Origin: Anoxybacteroides tepidamans | Lineage (GTDB): Bacteria > Bacillota > Bacilli > Bacillales > Anoxybacillaceae | Direction of reading: 5' to 3' | Assembly (NCBI RefSeq): GCF_014201465.1 | Contig: NZ_JACHEP010000002.1 | Location: 186,001 to 250,000 of the forward strand | DNA length: 64,000 nt | Part shown: positions 26,668 to 38,863 of the stretch, in pieces | How positions within the stretch are numbered: position 1 is the stretch's first letter | Layout of the letters: the number at the start of each line of letters is the position of its first letter | Position numbers and translations under genes: made by a program | The notes under the pieces: generated by a model | The model's database searches: none | Told to the model about the DNA's origin: nothing | What the model saw: only the letters and a program-made list of their open reading frames with translations

Positions 26668-27607
26668 TGTCATCTCCTAGCTTTGTTCCGATTGTCACGC
26701 CAGCGCCGCGCAAAAATTGCTCAGCGCTCATTCGTTTTTTGCCTGCCGGCTGCAATTCCGTAATTTTAATCGCTGTTTCGTTTCCAGTCGCTACAACAAT
26801 GCCGTCACGGGTCGCTTCAATGACCGTGCTTGGCGCAGCCTGTCGTTGTGCCGGAACTTTTTCTCCCCACCAAATTTTCCACACTTGTCCTTTATATGTC
26901 GTGTATGCCACAGGCCAAGGATTCAAGCCACGAATATGGTTATAGATATCTTCGCCGGTTTTCGTCCAATCAATTTTTTCTTGCTCGCGTTTAATGTTAT
27001 AGGCAAATGTCGCTTTTTCTTCCTCTTGCTTCACCGGTGTAATTTTTCCTTCCAGCAATAGCGGAATCGTTTCTGATAGCAGTTTAGCCCCGGCAATGCT
27101 TAATTTATCATGGAGCGTGCCGACCGTATCTGTTTCCGCAATCGGCACTTCGACTTGCGTTAAAATATCGCCTGCATCAAGCTTCTCTACCATGTACATA
27201 ATCGTGATGCCTGTTTTTGTTTTTCCTTGCAAAATTGCATAATGAATCGGAGCACCGCCGCGCAACTCCGGAAGAAGAGAGGCATGAACGTTAATGCAGC
27301 CATACTTCGGTGCTTCTAACAATTCTTTCGGCAAAATTTGGCCAAACGCTGCCGTCACAATTAAGTCCGGCTTTAGCGCGAGTACTTGTTCATACTGCTC
27401 CTTTTCGCGAATTTTCACCGGCTGAAATACAGGAATCCCGTGTTTTTCAGCCTCGACTTTGACCGGAGGAGGCGTAAGTTCTTTTTTGCGCCCTTTCGGC
27501 TTGTCTGGCTGCGTGACGACACCGACCACCTCGTATCCGTCACAGATTAGCTGCTTTAGCACTGGAACCGAAAAGTCAGGCGTTCCCATAAAGACGATTC
27601 TTACCAT
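26657..27607 (-). CDS. fmt: methionyl-tRNA formyltransferase
   Basis: Fmt formylates initiator Met-tRNA with 10-formyl-THF. The 316-residue product begins [20 protein letters not shown] and contains the catalytic segment [20 protein letters not shown] and [17 protein letters not shown]. The C-terminal tRNA-binding domain is complete. The ATG lies 11 bases after the def stop, with GAAGGGTAG a little further upstream than ideal. def-fmt is the usual pairing. Confidence 0.98.
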   Translation of the reverse strand: MVRIVFMGTPDFSVPVLKQLICDGYEVVGVVTQPDKPKGRKKELTPPPVKVEAEKHGIPVFQPVKIREKEQYEQVLALKPDLIVTAAFGQILPKELLEAPKYGCINVHASLLPELRGGAPIHYAILQGKTKTGITIMYMVEKLDAGDILTQVEVPIAETDTVGTLHDKLSIAGAKLLSETIPLLLEGKITPVKQEEEKATFAYNIKREQEKIDWTKTGEDIYNHIRGLNPWPVAYTTYKGQVWKIWWGEKVPAQRQAAPSTVIEATRDGIVVATGNETAIKITELQPAGKKRMSAEQFLRGAGVTIGTKLGDDNEN

Positions 27608-27618
27608 GTATGCATCAT

Positions 27619-28092
27619 CTACCCTTCTAACTCTTCTGCTTCATAATAACGAATGACTTTCGCTGTAAACAAAATGCCGTTTAAATGATCGATCTCATGT
27701 TGCAACGCGCGCGCCAAAAAGCCGGTCGCTTCGATCATAAAGGAGCGGCCGCGCCGGTTTTGCGCCCGCACTTTCACGTACTCTGCCCGTTTTACTTCGC
27801 CAAACAATCCCGGAAAGCTTAAACATCCTTCAGGACCGATTTGCTCTCCGCGCGACTCCAAAATAACCGGATTGATCAGTTCAATTCGGCCATGTTGATC
27901 ACCAATATCGACAATCGCGATTTGTTTGGCGATGCCGACTTGCGGAGCGGCTAAACCAACGCCGTCCGCCTCGATCATCGTATCGTACATGTCATTTAAT
28001 AGTTTAACAAGTTTACGGTCAAATTCGGTTACTTTTTCGCAAACCGTTTCTAACACTTCTGCTGGATATGTTACGATGTTTAGTTTAGCCAA
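27619..28092 (-). CDS. def: peptide deformylase
   Basis: Def removes the formyl group from nascent N-formylmethionine. All three motifs are present in the 157-residue product: [10 protein letters not shown] (about 44-53), EGCLSFPG with the metal-binding Cys, and HEIDHLNG with the metal-binding His pair. The start codon is TTG at 28092, seven bases after GGAGG; no ATG competes. It is followed directly by fmt and preceded by priA. Confidence 0.97.
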   Translation of the reverse strand: MAKLNIVTYPAEVLETVCEKVTEFDRKLVKLLNDMYDTMIEADGVGLAAPQVGIAKQIAIVDIGDQHGRIELINPVILESRGEQIGPEGCLSFPGLFGEVKRAEYVKVRAQNRRGRSFMIEATGFLARALQHEIDHLNGILFTAKVIRYYEAEELEG

Positions 28093-28107
28093 AATGATTC
28101 CTCCAAT

Positions 28108-30522
28108 TTACATCATCATATATGGATTTGTATCAATCGTAATCAATAAATCCCCTTGGGACATGTCTTGTTGATAGCGGTCGACCACTGTTTTTAACAC
28201 TTGAGTAAAATTGGCCTCCCGCTTGTATTTTATCATGCATTGGTAGCGATATCTATCATGGAGACGCGCAATCGGCGACGCTACTGGTCCAAGAATAAGC
28301 GCTTCTTTCGATAAATGAGCGTGCAAATACGCGGCGATTTTTTCCGTTACCGAAACCGCTTTTGTTAACTCCGGATGCGAAACGGTAATGAGCGTTAAGT
28401 AATAAAACGGTGGATAACCTTGAAGCTTGCGAATCGCCATTTCTTTTTGATAAAACGTTTCATAGTCGTGCTGGGCGGCTAGTTCAATGCTGTAATGTTC
28501 CGGCGTATATGTTTGAATGACGACTTCCCCCGGCAGTTCATGGCGCCCTGCGCGCCCGCTTACTTGCGTTAACAGCTGAAACGTTTTTTCACAGGCACGG
28601 AAATCCGGAAGATGGAGCATCGTATCAGCTGTTAAGACGCCTACTAACGTCACTTTCGGAAAATCTAATCCTTTTGCAATCATTTGCGTGCCGAGCAAAA
28701 TGTCGGCTTTTCCTTCGCCAAACGCCGAAAGCAACCGCTCATGCGCCCCTTTTCGGCTCGTCGTATCAACATCCATCCGAATAACCCGCGCTTGTGGAAG
28801 AAGTTTCGTTAATTCTTCTTCCACTTTTTGCGTTCCCGTGCCAAAAAAGCGGATATGTTCGCTCTCACACGATGGACAACGATGCGCAACCGGTTCTTCA
28901 TAGCCGCAGTAGTGGCATTTTAACCGTTGTTGCACCCGATGATACGTAAGCGAAATATCGCAGTGCGGACAGCGAATGACGTACCCGCAGTCGCGGCACA
29001 TCACAAACGTAGAATAGCCGCGCCGGTTTAAAAAGAGCACTGCTTGTTCTCCTTTATAAAGGCGGTCTTGTAATTTTTTAAATAATGTTCGCGAAAACAT
29101 CGAACGGTTGCCGCTTCTTAACTCTTCGCGCATGTCGACAATGTTGACGGCCGGTAGTCCGTTTTCGTTCATGCGCTTTTTTAGCGTAAGCAGCCGGTAC
29201 ACTCCTTTTTTGGCGCGAGCAAACGATTCAAGCGACGGAGTGGCGCTGCCAAGCACGACCGGACATTGATGAAAGCGCGCGCGGTAAATCGCCACATCAC
29301 GGGCGTGATAACGCGGCGTTTCTTCTTGTTTATAGCTCGCTTCATGTTCTTCATCGATAATGATCATGCCGAGATTTTCAAACGGAGCAAAAATGGCAGA
29401 ACGAGCCCCGACAACGAGCTTGACTTCTTTCCGGTGAATTTTTCGCCACTCATCGTACTTTTCACCGATTGATAGTCCGCTGTGAAGCACGGCCACTTGT
29501 GAACCGAATCTCCCTTTAAAACGCTCGACCATTTGCGGAGTAAGCGAAATTTCGGGAACAAGAACAATCGCCTCTTTCCCTTGTTTTAGCACTTCTTCAA
29601 TCGCTTGCATATACACTTCCGTTTTTCCGCTGCCTGTGACGCCATACAGCAAAAAAACGTGATGTTTATTGGTGCGCACGCTTTCGACAATCGGGGCGAG
29701 CGCTTGCTGTTGTTCATCAGTTAGCGAGAGCGGCGCTGTCTTTTCGAAGTGACGTTGCCCATATGGATCGCGGTATGTTTCGATTTCGTATTCGCAGATC
29801 ATTCCTTTTTGAATTAGCGTTTTTACGGTAGCATAAGAAGCACCGCTTTGTTCGAGCGCTTCTTTTAACGGCATTCCGTCTGCTGCTGAAAAAAGAAGGG
29901 TAAGCAAATGCTTTTGCTTCGTAGCGTTCGCCGGAATCGACTCAAGCGCTTCTTTTCTTCGTTCTTCCGGCAAAGAGCAGACAATATATTTCACCGTCTT
30001 TTTCGTTCCCTTTTCTTTGACGTGGTATACTACTTCCAAATAACCGTTTTGAATGTCTTTTTGCAAGCGGGATAACACGTTTGTATGCTCGATTTCTTTC
30101 CATGAAATGGCCGATCGCTCAGCAAAAAACGGTTGAACGCTCGGATGCAGATGCATGCGATATGTCTCACTGACAAGCCGGATTTCTTTTTCATATTTCG
30201 CTTTCAGTGCGGCCGGCAACATCGCCTGGTAAGCAGAAATCGCAAAGCAAAGCGTCGTTTCCGTTAAATATTGCCCTAAGCGCAATAATTCTTCGTTTAA
30301 TACCGGCACGACATCTAAAATAGCTTCAATCGGTTTTAACGTCTTTAAATCAGAATGGGATTTAATGCTAACGACAAAACCTTGCAATCGCCGGGCGCCA
30401 AACGGCACTGCCACACGCATGCCGACTTGCAACACCTCTGCCCACTTTTCCGGTATTTCGTAATCAAACGGCCGGTCTGTTTGCCGTGCTGGAACATCAA
30501 CAATGACCTCTGCTACTTTCAT
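28108..30522 (-). CDS. priA: primosomal protein N' (replication restart helicase PriA)
   Basis: PriA reloads the replicative helicase at repaired or stalled forks. The 804-residue protein has an N-terminal DNA-binding domain (PFDYEIPEKW), the Walker A motif GVTGSGKTEVYMQAI, and DEEH in IIIDEEHEASYKQEE. Two zinc-binding clusters (CRDCGYVIRCPHC and CHYCGYEEPVAHRCPSC) sit within the helicase lobes. The ATG overlaps the coaBC stop by four bases (ATGA). Confidence 0.97.
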   Translation of the reverse strand: MKVAEVIVDVPARQTDRPFDYEIPEKWAEVLQVGMRVAVPFGARRLQGFVVSIKSHSDLKTLKPIEAILDVVPVLNEELLRLGQYLTETTLCFAISAYQAMLPAALKAKYEKEIRLVSETYRMHLHPSVQPFFAERSAISWKEIEHTNVLSRLQKDIQNGYLEVVYHVKEKGTKKTVKYIVCSLPEERRKEALESIPANATKQKHLLTLLFSAADGMPLKEALEQSGASYATVKTLIQKGMICEYEIETYRDPYGQRHFEKTAPLSLTDEQQQALAPIVESVRTNKHHVFLLYGVTGSGKTEVYMQAIEEVLKQGKEAIVLVPEISLTPQMVERFKGRFGSQVAVLHSGLSIGEKYDEWRKIHRKEVKLVVGARSAIFAPFENLGMIIIDEEHEASYKQEETPRYHARDVAIYRARFHQCPVVLGSATPSLESFARAKKGVYRLLTLKKRMNENGLPAVNIVDMREELRSGNRSMFSRTLFKKLQDRLYKGEQAVLFLNRRGYSTFVMCRDCGYVIRCPHCDISLTYHRVQQRLKCHYCGYEEPVAHRCPSCESEHIRFFGTGTQKVEEELTKLLPQARVIRMDVDTTSRKGAHERLLSAFGEGKADILLGTQMIAKGLDFPKVTLVGVLTADTMLHLPDFRACEKTFQLLTQVSGRAGRHELPGEVVIQTYTPEHYSIELAAQHDYETFYQKEMAIRKLQGYPPFYYLTLITVSHPELTKAVSVTEKIAAYLHAHLSKEALILGPVASPIARLHDRYRYQCMIKYKREANFTQVLKTVVDRYQQDMSQGDLLITIDTNPYMMM

Positions 30523-31715
30523 TTCATCGCCCCGACAATCTCTTTTAAAATTTCTTCTGCCACTTTTTTCTTCGGTAAAAGCGGGAGAGTCATCACCGAG
30601 CCATTGCGCTTAAAAATGGTAACAATGTTCGTGTCGCCGGCAAATCCTGCTCCTTCTTGGGATACGTTATTCGCAACAATCATATCTAAGTTTTTGCTTT
30701 GCAGTTTTTTACGGGCATATTCTTCGACATGTTCGGTTTCAGCAGCAAACCCGACTAAAAACTGAGTCGTTTTTTGTTCGCCCAGCGTTTTTAAAATATC
30801 GATCGTTCGTTCCATTTCAATGATTAAGTCGCCCGGCTGTTTTTTCATTTTTTCATGAAACACATGCTTTGGACGATAATCGGCGACAGCGGCTGATTTA
30901 ATAACAATATCGACGTGCGGAAACCGTTTGATCACTTCTTCGTACATTTCTTGAGCCGATTCAATGTGAATCGTTTCGACGTTCGGCGGAGACGGCAAAT
31001 TCGTCGGGCCGGAAACGAGCGTCACTTCCGCACCAAATTCAGCCGCTGTTTCTGCAATCGCATAGCCCATTTTACCCGTCGACCGGTTCGTAAAAAAACG
31101 AACGGGATCGATTTTTTCGCGCGTCGGTCCTGCAGTCACGAGCACTTTTTTTCCTTTTAAAAGCGGCGATGGCGACGAAAAATATTGTTCGATGGCAACG
31201 ATAATATTCTCCGGCTCTTCTAATCTTCCTTTTCCAACATAGCCACACGCCAAATGTCCTTCACTAGGCTCGATGAACCGATAGCCGAAACGAACGAGCT
31301 TTTCGATATTTTCGCGAACAGCCGGATGCTCGTACATATGAACGTTCATCGCCGGCGCGACCCATACCGGCGCAGTTGTGGCAAGCAATGTTGTCGTGAC
31401 CATATTGTCGGCAATTCCGTGTGCCAGTTTCCCAATCGTATTGGCTGTCGCCGGCGCAACAACTACAAGATCCGCCCAATCAGCCAAATCGATATGAGCG
31501 ATGACGGCAGACTGTTTTTCTTCAAACGTATCAATGTATACGTCATTTCGCGATAGAGTTTGAAACGTTAACGGCGTAACGAACTTGCAGGCGGCCTCAC
31601 TCATGATGACTTTCACATTGGCACCGCGCTGCGTTAATTGGCTCGTTAAAGCCGCGGCTTTATATACGGCAATTCCGCCTGTGACACATAATAAAATGTT
31701 TTTTCCATAGATCAT
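30519..31715 (-). CDS. coaBC: bifunctional phosphopantothenoylcysteine decarboxylase/phosphopantothenate-cysteine ligase CoaBC
   Basis: CoaBC performs two consecutive steps of CoA synthesis. The 398-residue product has an N-terminal flavin-dependent decarboxylase (CVTGGIAVYKAAAL, PAMNVHMYEHPAV, and the Cys flap ACGYVGKGRLEEP). A C-terminal CTP-dependent ligase begins KKVLVTAGPTREKIDPVRF. The ATG at 31715 is nine bases after GGGGAG; a start at 31736 has no better site. A strong terminator between rpoZ and this gene means it needs read-through or its own promoter. Confidence 0.97.
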   Translation of the reverse strand: MIYGKNILLCVTGGIAVYKAAALTSQLTQRGANVKVIMSEAACKFVTPLTFQTLSRNDVYIDTFEEKQSAVIAHIDLADWADLVVVAPATANTIGKLAHGIADNMVTTTLLATTAPVWVAPAMNVHMYEHPAVRENIEKLVRFGYRFIEPSEGHLACGYVGKGRLEEPENIIVAIEQYFSSPSPLLKGKKVLVTAGPTREKIDPVRFFTNRSTGKMGYAIAETAAEFGAEVTLVSGPTNLPSPPNVETIHIESAQEMYEEVIKRFPHVDIVIKSAAVADYRPKHVFHEKMKKQPGDLIIEMERTIDILKTLGEQKTTQFLVGFAAETEHVEEYARKKLQSKNLDMIVANNVSQEGAGFAGDTNIVTIFKRNGSVMTLPLLPKKKVAEEILKEIVGAMK

Positions 31716-31742
31716 TTTGCGACGCTCCCCTTTCATTTTTGT

Positions 31743-31776
31743 AAAAAAATAACAACCTAAAACCTAGGTTGTTATT
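31743..31776 (-). terminator. terminator overlapping the rpoZ stop codon
   Basis: AATAACAACCTA (31748-31759) pairs perfectly with TAGGTTGTTATT (31765-31776) over a 5-base loop, and a T-run follows on the minus strand. The rpoZ TAA at 31772-31774 is inside the stem. Confidence 0.85.
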
Positions 31777-31978
31777 TCTCCTCTTCTCTTACTAGTTCGA
31801 TATGACCTGCGGCAATTTCCTCTAACGCTTTCCCGACGAATTTTTTCGATACCGGCTTTTCAATCATCAAATCATTCTCGTTTTCTTGCAGCTGGCGCGC
31901 TCGTTTCGCCGCAACGCTCACAAGCGTATATTTGGAATCTAGTTTTTCCATTAATAAGTCGATGGAAGGATACAACAT
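31772..31978 (-). CDS. rpoZ: DNA-directed RNA polymerase subunit omega
   Basis: Omega helps fold and recruit the beta' subunit. The 68-residue protein reads [20 protein letters not shown] and [12 protein letters not shown], typical for Bacillaceae YloH. It starts two bases after the gmk stop and ends within a terminator stem. The remA-gmk-rpoZ order is conserved. Confidence 0.97.
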   Translation of the reverse strand: MLYPSIDLLMEKLDSKYTLVSVAAKRARQLQENENDLMIEKPVSKKFVGKALEEIAAGHIELVREEEK

Positions 31979-31980
31979 GC

Positions 31981-32873
<893 letters not shown>

Positions 32874-32929
32874 AGAAATTCCACCTGCCATAAAAATTAT
32901 TGTTGCCGCAATCTCGTTGTTATAAACGA

Positions 32930-33805
32930 TTACTCAATATTTTGCACTTGCTCTTTCACCTTTTCAAGCGCACTTTTCATTTCGACGACTTGCAAGGCAA
33001 TACGACTGTCATTTGCTTTCGAACCGATTGTGTTCACTTCGCGATTCAACTCTTGTACTAAAAAATCGAGCTTGCGTCCGATCGGCTCCGATTGGTACAA
33101 CGTAATCTGCAATTGTTCAATATGGCTACGAATCCGTTTTAATTCTTCATTAATATCGGCTTTCTCAGCAAAAATTGCTACTTCCATGGCGAGGCGCGTT
33201 TCATCGACCGCTCCTTGCACAAGCTCATTTATTCGCTTCATCAACCGCTCATGATACCGCTTAGCGACTTCAGGAGCGAGCTGTTGAACATGATGAACAC
33301 ATTGTGTAATGACCGCCAGCTGCTCCCGTATATCGTAAAGCAGCGCTTGCCCCTCTTTTTCGCGCATCGCTTTTAACTGTTGTGCAGCTTCTTCAGTTGC
33401 CGATAGGAGAAGCTGTTCGACTTTTTCATTTTCCGCTTCTTCCTCCATAACCTCTGTTACTCCTTCAAGCTGGAACAATTGCCCTAATGTAATGCGGTCT
33501 TGAAGCGAAAAATGCGCAGTTGCTTCCTGTAAACGTTCATAGTAATCGCTCATCAGCTGCCAATCAACTTGCAGCTTTCGTTTCGTCCATCCTTCTCCTT
33601 CAATCGTAATAAATACTTCTACTCTGCCTCTTTTTACATATTGCGAAATTACTTTTTTTATTTTATCCTCAAATATTAACAGTTGTCTAGGGAGGCGGAC
33701 AGAAATTTCGCGAAAACGGTGGTTGACAGACTTCATTTCTACCGTCATGCTGATGCGTCCATTTGTTTGTTTGCTTCGGCCGAAGCCGGTCATACTGCAT
33801 ACCAT
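32930..33805 (-). CDS. yicC: YicC family endoribonuclease (YloC)
   Basis: YicC proteins are endoribonucleases reported to act in sRNA and mRNA turnover. The 291-residue product starts [16 protein letters not shown] and has the family segments [17 protein letters not shown] and [17 protein letters not shown]. It ends in the conserved [20 protein letters not shown] region. The ATG follows GGATGTG. It precedes remA as in B. subtilis (yloC-remA-gmk). Confidence 0.95.
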   Translation of the reverse strand: MVCSMTGFGRSKQTNGRISMTVEMKSVNHRFREISVRLPRQLLIFEDKIKKVISQYVKRGRVEVFITIEGEGWTKRKLQVDWQLMSDYYERLQEATAHFSLQDRITLGQLFQLEGVTEVMEEEAENEKVEQLLLSATEEAAQQLKAMREKEGQALLYDIREQLAVITQCVHHVQQLAPEVAKRYHERLMKRINELVQGAVDETRLAMEVAIFAEKADINEELKRIRSHIEQLQITLYQSEPIGRKLDFLVQELNREVNTIGSKANDSRIALQVVEMKSALEKVKEQVQNIE

Positions 33806-33901
33806 GTTATCACATCCATTGCGTCATCTTAAAACTCCTATGACTAAAGCAGCAAAATGGTTACTCTCTTACCTACAAAACGCAGCAACGAGCCGTGATC
33901 A

Positions 33902-33936
33902 AAAAGAAAAGGTCATAGGAAATCTCCTATCACCTT
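33902..33936 (-). terminator. terminator after the P-type ATPase gene
   Basis: AAGGT-ATAGGA (33909-33920, one mismatch) pairs with TCCTAT-ACCTT (33925-33935), followed on the minus strand by TTTCTTTTTG. It lies six bases after the ATPase stop. Confidence 0.75.
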
Positions 33937-33941
33937 GCATA

Positions 33942-36632
33942 TTATAACATATTTGTCCGCGATTTTCTTGTGAAAAACGAACCGGCAAATAAAAATGTCG
34001 GCAATGCGGCGAGTCCAACGATTAACAACCAGTCGAATAAAGCGAGCGGAACAGTATGGAATACACTTTGCAACGGCGGATAATAAATGACAACAAGCAA
34101 CAGCAAAACAGATAAAAGCACCGCACCGACAAGATATAAATTTCCAAACGGATTGCGATCAAAAACCGAACGTTCGCAGCGGCAATCAAATACATGAATG
34201 AGCTGGGCCATCACTAATGTCGCAAACGCCGCCGTCTGCGCGTATACAAGGTTTTGCTCGCTTCGTTCGTAAACGGTCATAAACGCAGCAAGCGTTACTA
34301 GACCGATGATGAAGCCGCGGCTAACGATTTTCCAGCCAAGTCCGCGGGCAAATACTCCTTCTTTCGGATGGCGCGGTTTTCGTTTCATGACGTTTTCTTC
34401 TGCTTGGTCAAGTCCGAGCGCCATTGCTGGCAATCCGTCGGTCACGAGATTGACCCATAAAATTTGAATCGGCACGAGCGGCAGCGGTAACGCTAACAGC
34501 ATCGCAAATAACATCACTAAAATTTCGCCGACGTTCGAAGCAAGCAAGTAGCGGATAAATTTGCGGATGTTTTCGTAAATGTTTCTTCCTTCATGAATCG
34601 CTGCTTGAATCGTCGCAAAATTATCATCTAACAATACGAGCGCCGCCGCTTCTTTCGCGACATCGGTTCCAGATTTCCCCATCGCCACCCCGATATCTGC
34701 TGCTTTAATCGCCGGCGCATCGTTAACGCCGTCGCCGGTCATCGCGACAATATGTCCTCTTCTTTGCAACGCTTTGACAATTTTCAATTTATGTTCTGGT
34801 GACACACGGGCAAATACATAAATATCATCAACCACTTGTTCTAATTCATCAACCGAAAGCCGGGACAACGTTTGACCGTCCATCACTTTCCCGTTGTTCG
34901 GCAAAATCCCTAACTGCTTGGCAATTGCTTTGGCCGTTAACACATGGTCACCGGTAATCATTACCGTTTTAATGCCTGCTTCTTTGCATTGGTAAATCGC
35001 TTTTTTCACTTCTGGACGCGGCGGGTCGATCATCCCTTGAATGCCGACAAAAATAAGCGCTTTTTCTGCGTCTTTTTCCGTTATGATTCGTTCATGAGCT
35101 GCTAACGGACGATAAGCGATGGCAATTGTGCGCAACGCTTTATTCGCCATCGTCTGAATGACTTCTTGCACCGTTTTTCGCCAAGCGGACGCCATTTGTT
35201 GTTCGCGTCCGTTCCATGTGATGCGATCGCTTATTTCTAATAGTACATCCGGTGCTCCCTTCGTTACAATCCAGCGCCGCCCGCTGCTATCTTTAACGAT
35301 GACGGTCATCATTTTTCGTTCCGAGTCAAACGGAAATTCGTGCTCCATTACAAATTCCGCATTAAGCCGTTCTTTTGTTAAACCGGCTTTCAGCGCCGCG
35401 ACAAGCAGCGCTCCCTCGGTCGGATCGCCATCGATATAGCGGCGATGGTTTTTTTCTTTTAGTTGCGCGTTGTTGCAAAGTACACCAAATGTAAGAAGCT
35501 TCTGTAAAGACGCGTCTTTTTGGACATCAACAGGACGATCGTGTTCATAAAACTGTCCATTCGTTTCCAGCCCTGTTCCGCTGACCGTCCACGTTTTTCC
35601 GCTCGCCCATATATGCGTCACGGTCATCATATTTTCTGTCATCGTTCCCGTTTTATCGGAACAAATGACGGAGGCGCAGCCTAACGTTTCCACGGCTGGG
35701 AGTTTACGGACGATCGCATTTTTCTTAATCATGCGCTGTACGCCAAGCGCCAACGCGATCGTAACAATAGCCGGCAATCCTTCCGGAATGGCGGCAACCG
35801 CGAGCGACACGCCTGCCAAAAACATTTCGTACAATTGGTGGCCTTGAATCACGCCGACGACAACGACAAGAACGGTAAGCAAAAGCGCCACGACGATTAA
35901 AATTTTTCCGAGCTGCTCTAGTTTCCGCTGCAATGGTGTCGCTACCGTTTCTGCTTCTTGAAGAAGGTTGGCGATTTGCCCCATCGCTGTTTTCATTCCG
36001 GTCGCAATGATAATACCGACGCCGCTTCCACGTGTTACTAATGTCCCCATAAACGCCATGTTATGTAAGTCGCCAATCGTCGCATGTTCATTCGTAAGTG
36101 GGGCGGCTATTTTTATGGTCGGAACAGACTCTCCTGTGAGCGCCGATTCTTCGATTTCCAGCCCTTTTGCGTCGATGAGCCGGACGTCTGCCCCGATGCG
36201 GTCGCCGCTTGAAAATTTAATGACATCGCCGACGACGAGTTCTTGGGAACGCACTTTCACCCATTCCCCGTCGCGCAACACGATCGCTTGCGGGGCGGAC
36301 AATTGCTTCAGTGCTTCAAGCGATTTTTCAGCGCGCCTTTCTTGAAAAAAACCTAAGCATGCGTTCATGATAACAATGACGATAATAGCGATCGCATCGA
36401 CATATTCGCCAAGAAAGCCAGAAATAACCGTTGCTACAAGCAATACAAGCACCATAAAATCTTGAAATTGATGGAAAAACAATAAAAGCGCCGACTGCTT
36501 TTTCGTTTCTTTTAGCTTATTATCACCGAATCGCTTCAACCGTTTTTTTGCTTCTTCTGTCGTCAGCCCCGTCACTAAATTCGTGTTCGTTTCTTTCGCC
36601 ACATCGTTTGGTGCGAGCGTATGCCACTGCAT
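33942..36632 (-). CDS. yloB: calcium-translocating P-type ATPase (YloB/PacL type)
   Basis: This 896-residue P2A-type pump exports Ca2+ (SERCA-like) across the cytoplasmic membrane. It shows the actuator motif LTGESVP, the phosphorylation site [11 protein letters not shown] (Asp near residue 330) and the hinge [20 protein letters not shown]. About ten membrane spans are present, four before the phosphorylation domain and six after. PEGLPAIV and the polar residues of M4-M6 suit calcium. The start follows GAGGAGGG. It is divergent from rqcH, as in B. subtilis yloB-yloA. Confidence 0.94.
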   Translation of the reverse strand: MQWHTLAPNDVAKETNTNLVTGLTTEEAKKRLKRFGDNKLKETKKQSALLLFFHQFQDFMVLVLLVATVISGFLGEYVDAIAIIVIVIMNACLGFFQERRAEKSLEALKQLSAPQAIVLRDGEWVKVRSQELVVGDVIKFSSGDRIGADVRLIDAKGLEIEESALTGESVPTIKIAAPLTNEHATIGDLHNMAFMGTLVTRGSGVGIIIATGMKTAMGQIANLLQEAETVATPLQRKLEQLGKILIVVALLLTVLVVVVGVIQGHQLYEMFLAGVSLAVAAIPEGLPAIVTIALALGVQRMIKKNAIVRKLPAVETLGCASVICSDKTGTMTENMMTVTHIWASGKTWTVSGTGLETNGQFYEHDRPVDVQKDASLQKLLTFGVLCNNAQLKEKNHRRYIDGDPTEGALLVAALKAGLTKERLNAEFVMEHEFPFDSERKMMTVIVKDSSGRRWIVTKGAPDVLLEISDRITWNGREQQMASAWRKTVQEVIQTMANKALRTIAIAYRPLAAHERIITEKDAEKALIFVGIQGMIDPPRPEVKKAIYQCKEAGIKTVMITGDHVLTAKAIAKQLGILPNNGKVMDGQTLSRLSVDELEQVVDDIYVFARVSPEHKLKIVKALQRRGHIVAMTGDGVNDAPAIKAADIGVAMGKSGTDVAKEAAALVLLDDNFATIQAAIHEGRNIYENIRKFIRYLLASNVGEILVMLFAMLLALPLPLVPIQILWVNLVTDGLPAMALGLDQAEENVMKRKPRHPKEGVFARGLGWKIVSRGFIIGLVTLAAFMTVYERSEQNLVYAQTAAFATLVMAQLIHVFDCRCERSVFDRNPFGNLYLVGAVLLSVLLLLVVIYYPPLQSVFHTVPLALFDWLLIVGLAALPTFLFAGSFFTRKSRTNML

Positions 36633-36690
36633 CCGTTTCTCCCTCCTCTTCGCTTTTCTATGAAAGCTTATTCAGACATGTCCGAAAAAA

Positions 36691-36704
36691 TGATATGGTA
36701 TAAT
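36691..36704 (+). promoter_or_regulatory. extended -10 promoter of rqcH
   Basis: TGGTATAAT (TATAAT at 36699-36704) is an extended -10 on the plus strand, 29 bases before the rqcH ATG. No good -35 is visible. Confidence 0.5.
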
Positions 36705-36732
36705 GAAATAAAAAGGTAGAAAGGTGTTTTTT

Positions 36733-38445
36733 ATGTCGTTTGACGGAGTATTTACATATGCAATGGCAAAAGAGCTAAAAGAGGCGCTCGAAGGTGGGCG
36801 CATTACGAAAATTTATCAGCCGTTTCCGCACGAACTTGTGCTGTATATTCGCTCGTACGGGCAAAATCATAAGTTGCTGCTGTCGGCGCACCCGAGCTAT
36901 GCGCGTATTCATTTGACGAGCGAAGCGTACGACAATCCAGCCGAGCCGCCGATGTTTTGCATGCTTTTGCGCAAACATTTGGAAGGAAGCATCATTGAAT
37001 CGATTCAACAAGTCGATTTTGACCGGATCATCGTTATTGAAACAAAAGGGCGGAATGAAATTGGCGATGTATCGTCAAAGCAATTAATCATTGAAATCAT
37101 GGGTCGCCACAGCAACATGATCTTAATCGACAAAGAAACGAATACAATCATTGACAGCATTAAACATCTTTCCCCGGCGGTGAACCGTTACCGAACAGTA
37201 TTGCCCGGCCACGAATACATCGCTCCGCCGTCCCATGAAAAAATCAATCCGCTCTTGGCGACGGAAGAAACGGTGATGAAAAAACTCGATTTTCATGCAG
37301 GAAAACTGACCGATCAGCTCGTCGCTACTTTTGCTGGCGTTTCACCGCTCTTTGCAAAGGAAGCCGTCTTTCGCGCAGGGCTCGCCAATCGGACGACGTT
37401 GCCGAAAAGTTTTATCGCCTTAATCGAAGAAGTGCGAAACGGGCAGTTTACTCCTTCTATTTATACAAACGGGCAAAAAGAATGGTTTTACGTGCTGCCG
37501 CTTACGCATTTGCAGGCAGAGGCGAAAACGTTTCGTACGCTAAGCGAAATGCTTGACCGCTTTTATTTCGGCAAGGCCGAACGCGACCGTGTCAAACAGC
37601 AAGCGCACGATTTAGAACGATTTGTCGCCAATGAAAAAGCAAAAAATGAGAAAAAGCTGTTAAAGTTGGAACAAACGTTAGAAGAAGCAAAACAAGCGGA
37701 ACAATATCGGCTATATGGGGAATTGTTAACCGCTAACCTTTATGCGGTTCAGCGGGGAATGAAAGAAATTGAAGTGATAAACTACTATGACGAAAATGGC
37801 GCAACAATTACCATTCCGCTTGATAAACAAAAATCGCCGTCGGAAAACGCGCAAAGCTATTTTCAAAAATACCAAAAAGCGAAAAATTCACTTTCCATCG
37901 TGCAGCAACAAATCGAGCGAACGAAAGAAGAAATCGTGTACTTCGAAACGCTTTTGCAACAGCTCGAAACAGCCGCACCGAAAGATATCGAAGAAATTCG
38001 CGAAGAATTAATTGAACAAGGATATTTGCGGGCGCGAGCGACAAAACAGAAAAAACAAAAGATGCGCTCGATTGAACTCGAGCGCTACGTATCAAGCGAC
38101 GGCACGGAAATTTTCGTCGGCAAAAACAATAAGCAAAACGATTATTTAACAAACAAGCTGGCAGGTAAAGACGATATTTGGCTCCATACGAAAGACATTC
38201 CAGGCTCGCACGTCGTCATTCGCAGCAAACATCCATCGGAACAAACGATCATCGAAGCTGCGAATTTAGCTGCTTACTTCAGCAAAGCGCGCCACTCCAG
38301 CTCCGTTCCGGTGGACTATACGCGCATCCGCTACGTCAAAAAACCGAACGGCGCCAAACCAGGCTTTGTCATTTACGAAAACCAACAGACGATTTACGTC
38401 ACCCCGGATGAAGAATTGGTCGTTCAAATGAAAAAATCCGTCTGA
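36733..38445 (+). CDS. rqcH: ribosome-associated quality control protein RqcH (NFACT family)
   Basis: RqcH (YloA, earlier called FbpA) recruits Ala-tRNA to stalled 50S subunits and adds C-terminal poly-alanine tags for degradation. The 570-residue product has the NFACT-N domain ([30 protein letters not shown]), a long coiled coil at about 290-435, and the NFACT-R domain with [18 protein letters not shown]. The ATG at 36733 lies six bases after GAAAGGTG; the track to 36724 starts within the site. A terminator overlaps its stop codon. Confidence 0.96.
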   Translation: MSFDGVFTYAMAKELKEALEGGRITKIYQPFPHELVLYIRSYGQNHKLLLSAHPSYARIHLTSEAYDNPAEPPMFCMLLRKHLEGSIIESIQQVDFDRIIVIETKGRNEIGDVSSKQLIIEIMGRHSNMILIDKETNTIIDSIKHLSPAVNRYRTVLPGHEYIAPPSHEKINPLLATEETVMKKLDFHAGKLTDQLVATFAGVSPLFAKEAVFRAGLANRTTLPKSFIALIEEVRNGQFTPSIYTNGQKEWFYVLPLTHLQAEAKTFRTLSEMLDRFYFGKAERDRVKQQAHDLERFVANEKAKNEKKLLKLEQTLEEAKQAEQYRLYGELLTANLYAVQRGMKEIEVINYYDENGATITIPLDKQKSPSENAQSYFQKYQKAKNSLSIVQQQIERTKEEIVYFETLLQQLETAAPKDIEEIREELIEQGYLRARATKQKKQKMRSIELERYVSSDGTEIFVGKNNKQNDYLTNKLAGKDDIWLHTKDIPGSHVVIRSKHPSEQTIIEAANLAAYFSKARHSSSVPVDYTRIRYVKKPNGAKPGFVIYENQQTIYVTPDEELVVQMKKSV

Positions 38446-38461
38446 ATAGGCGGTTTTTTTC
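38431..38461 (+). terminator. rqcH terminator
   Basis: CCGTC (38438-38442) pairs with GGCGG (38449-38453) with one G-U, followed by seven T. The rqcH TGA lies in the loop. Confidence 0.75.
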
Positions 38462-38570
38462 ATTATCAATCGTTCAGTCAGTTTACACCCATTTTTGTCC
38501 AGTTTTTTCGATGGCAATCACTTAGGAAAGACGCTATAATAATTGACGTAGTATAAAAGAAGGTGAAAAA

Positions 38571-38863
38571 GTGGAAGCGGCATTACAACGCATTTTCGAT
38601 TATCATTTTTACGCACAAATATCGCGACAAAGGACGATATTGCCGTGCTCGACAAATGCATTATCCATATCGAGCAAACGATGGCGACGAAAGAGGATGT
38701 TGCTGCGCTAAAAGACGATATCCGAGCTCTAGAAGGCCGCGTGAACCACATCGAACAAACAATGGCAGCGAAAGACGATATCGTTGCCGTGAACAAACGA
38801 ATCGCCCAATCGGATGGACGGTGTCTCTGGCTTTTTCGAGACGAAGTCCAAAATGCCACTTAG
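38571..38863 (+). pseudogene. broken paralogue of the coiled-coil repeat protein
   Basis: The start (GTG after GAAGGTG, then EAALQRIFDY) matches the N terminus of the intact repeat gene near 45.7 kb. One extra base after the codon for Tyr shifts the frame. The second frame continues ATKDDIAVLDKCIIHIEQT, MATKEDVAALKDDIRALEG and MAAKDDIVAVNKRIAQ, then loses similarity and ends at 38863 beside an IS982 remnant. It therefore retains about three MATK-type units and lacks the C-terminal domain. A TATAAT at 38535-38540 may be the old promoter. Confidence 0.85.
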
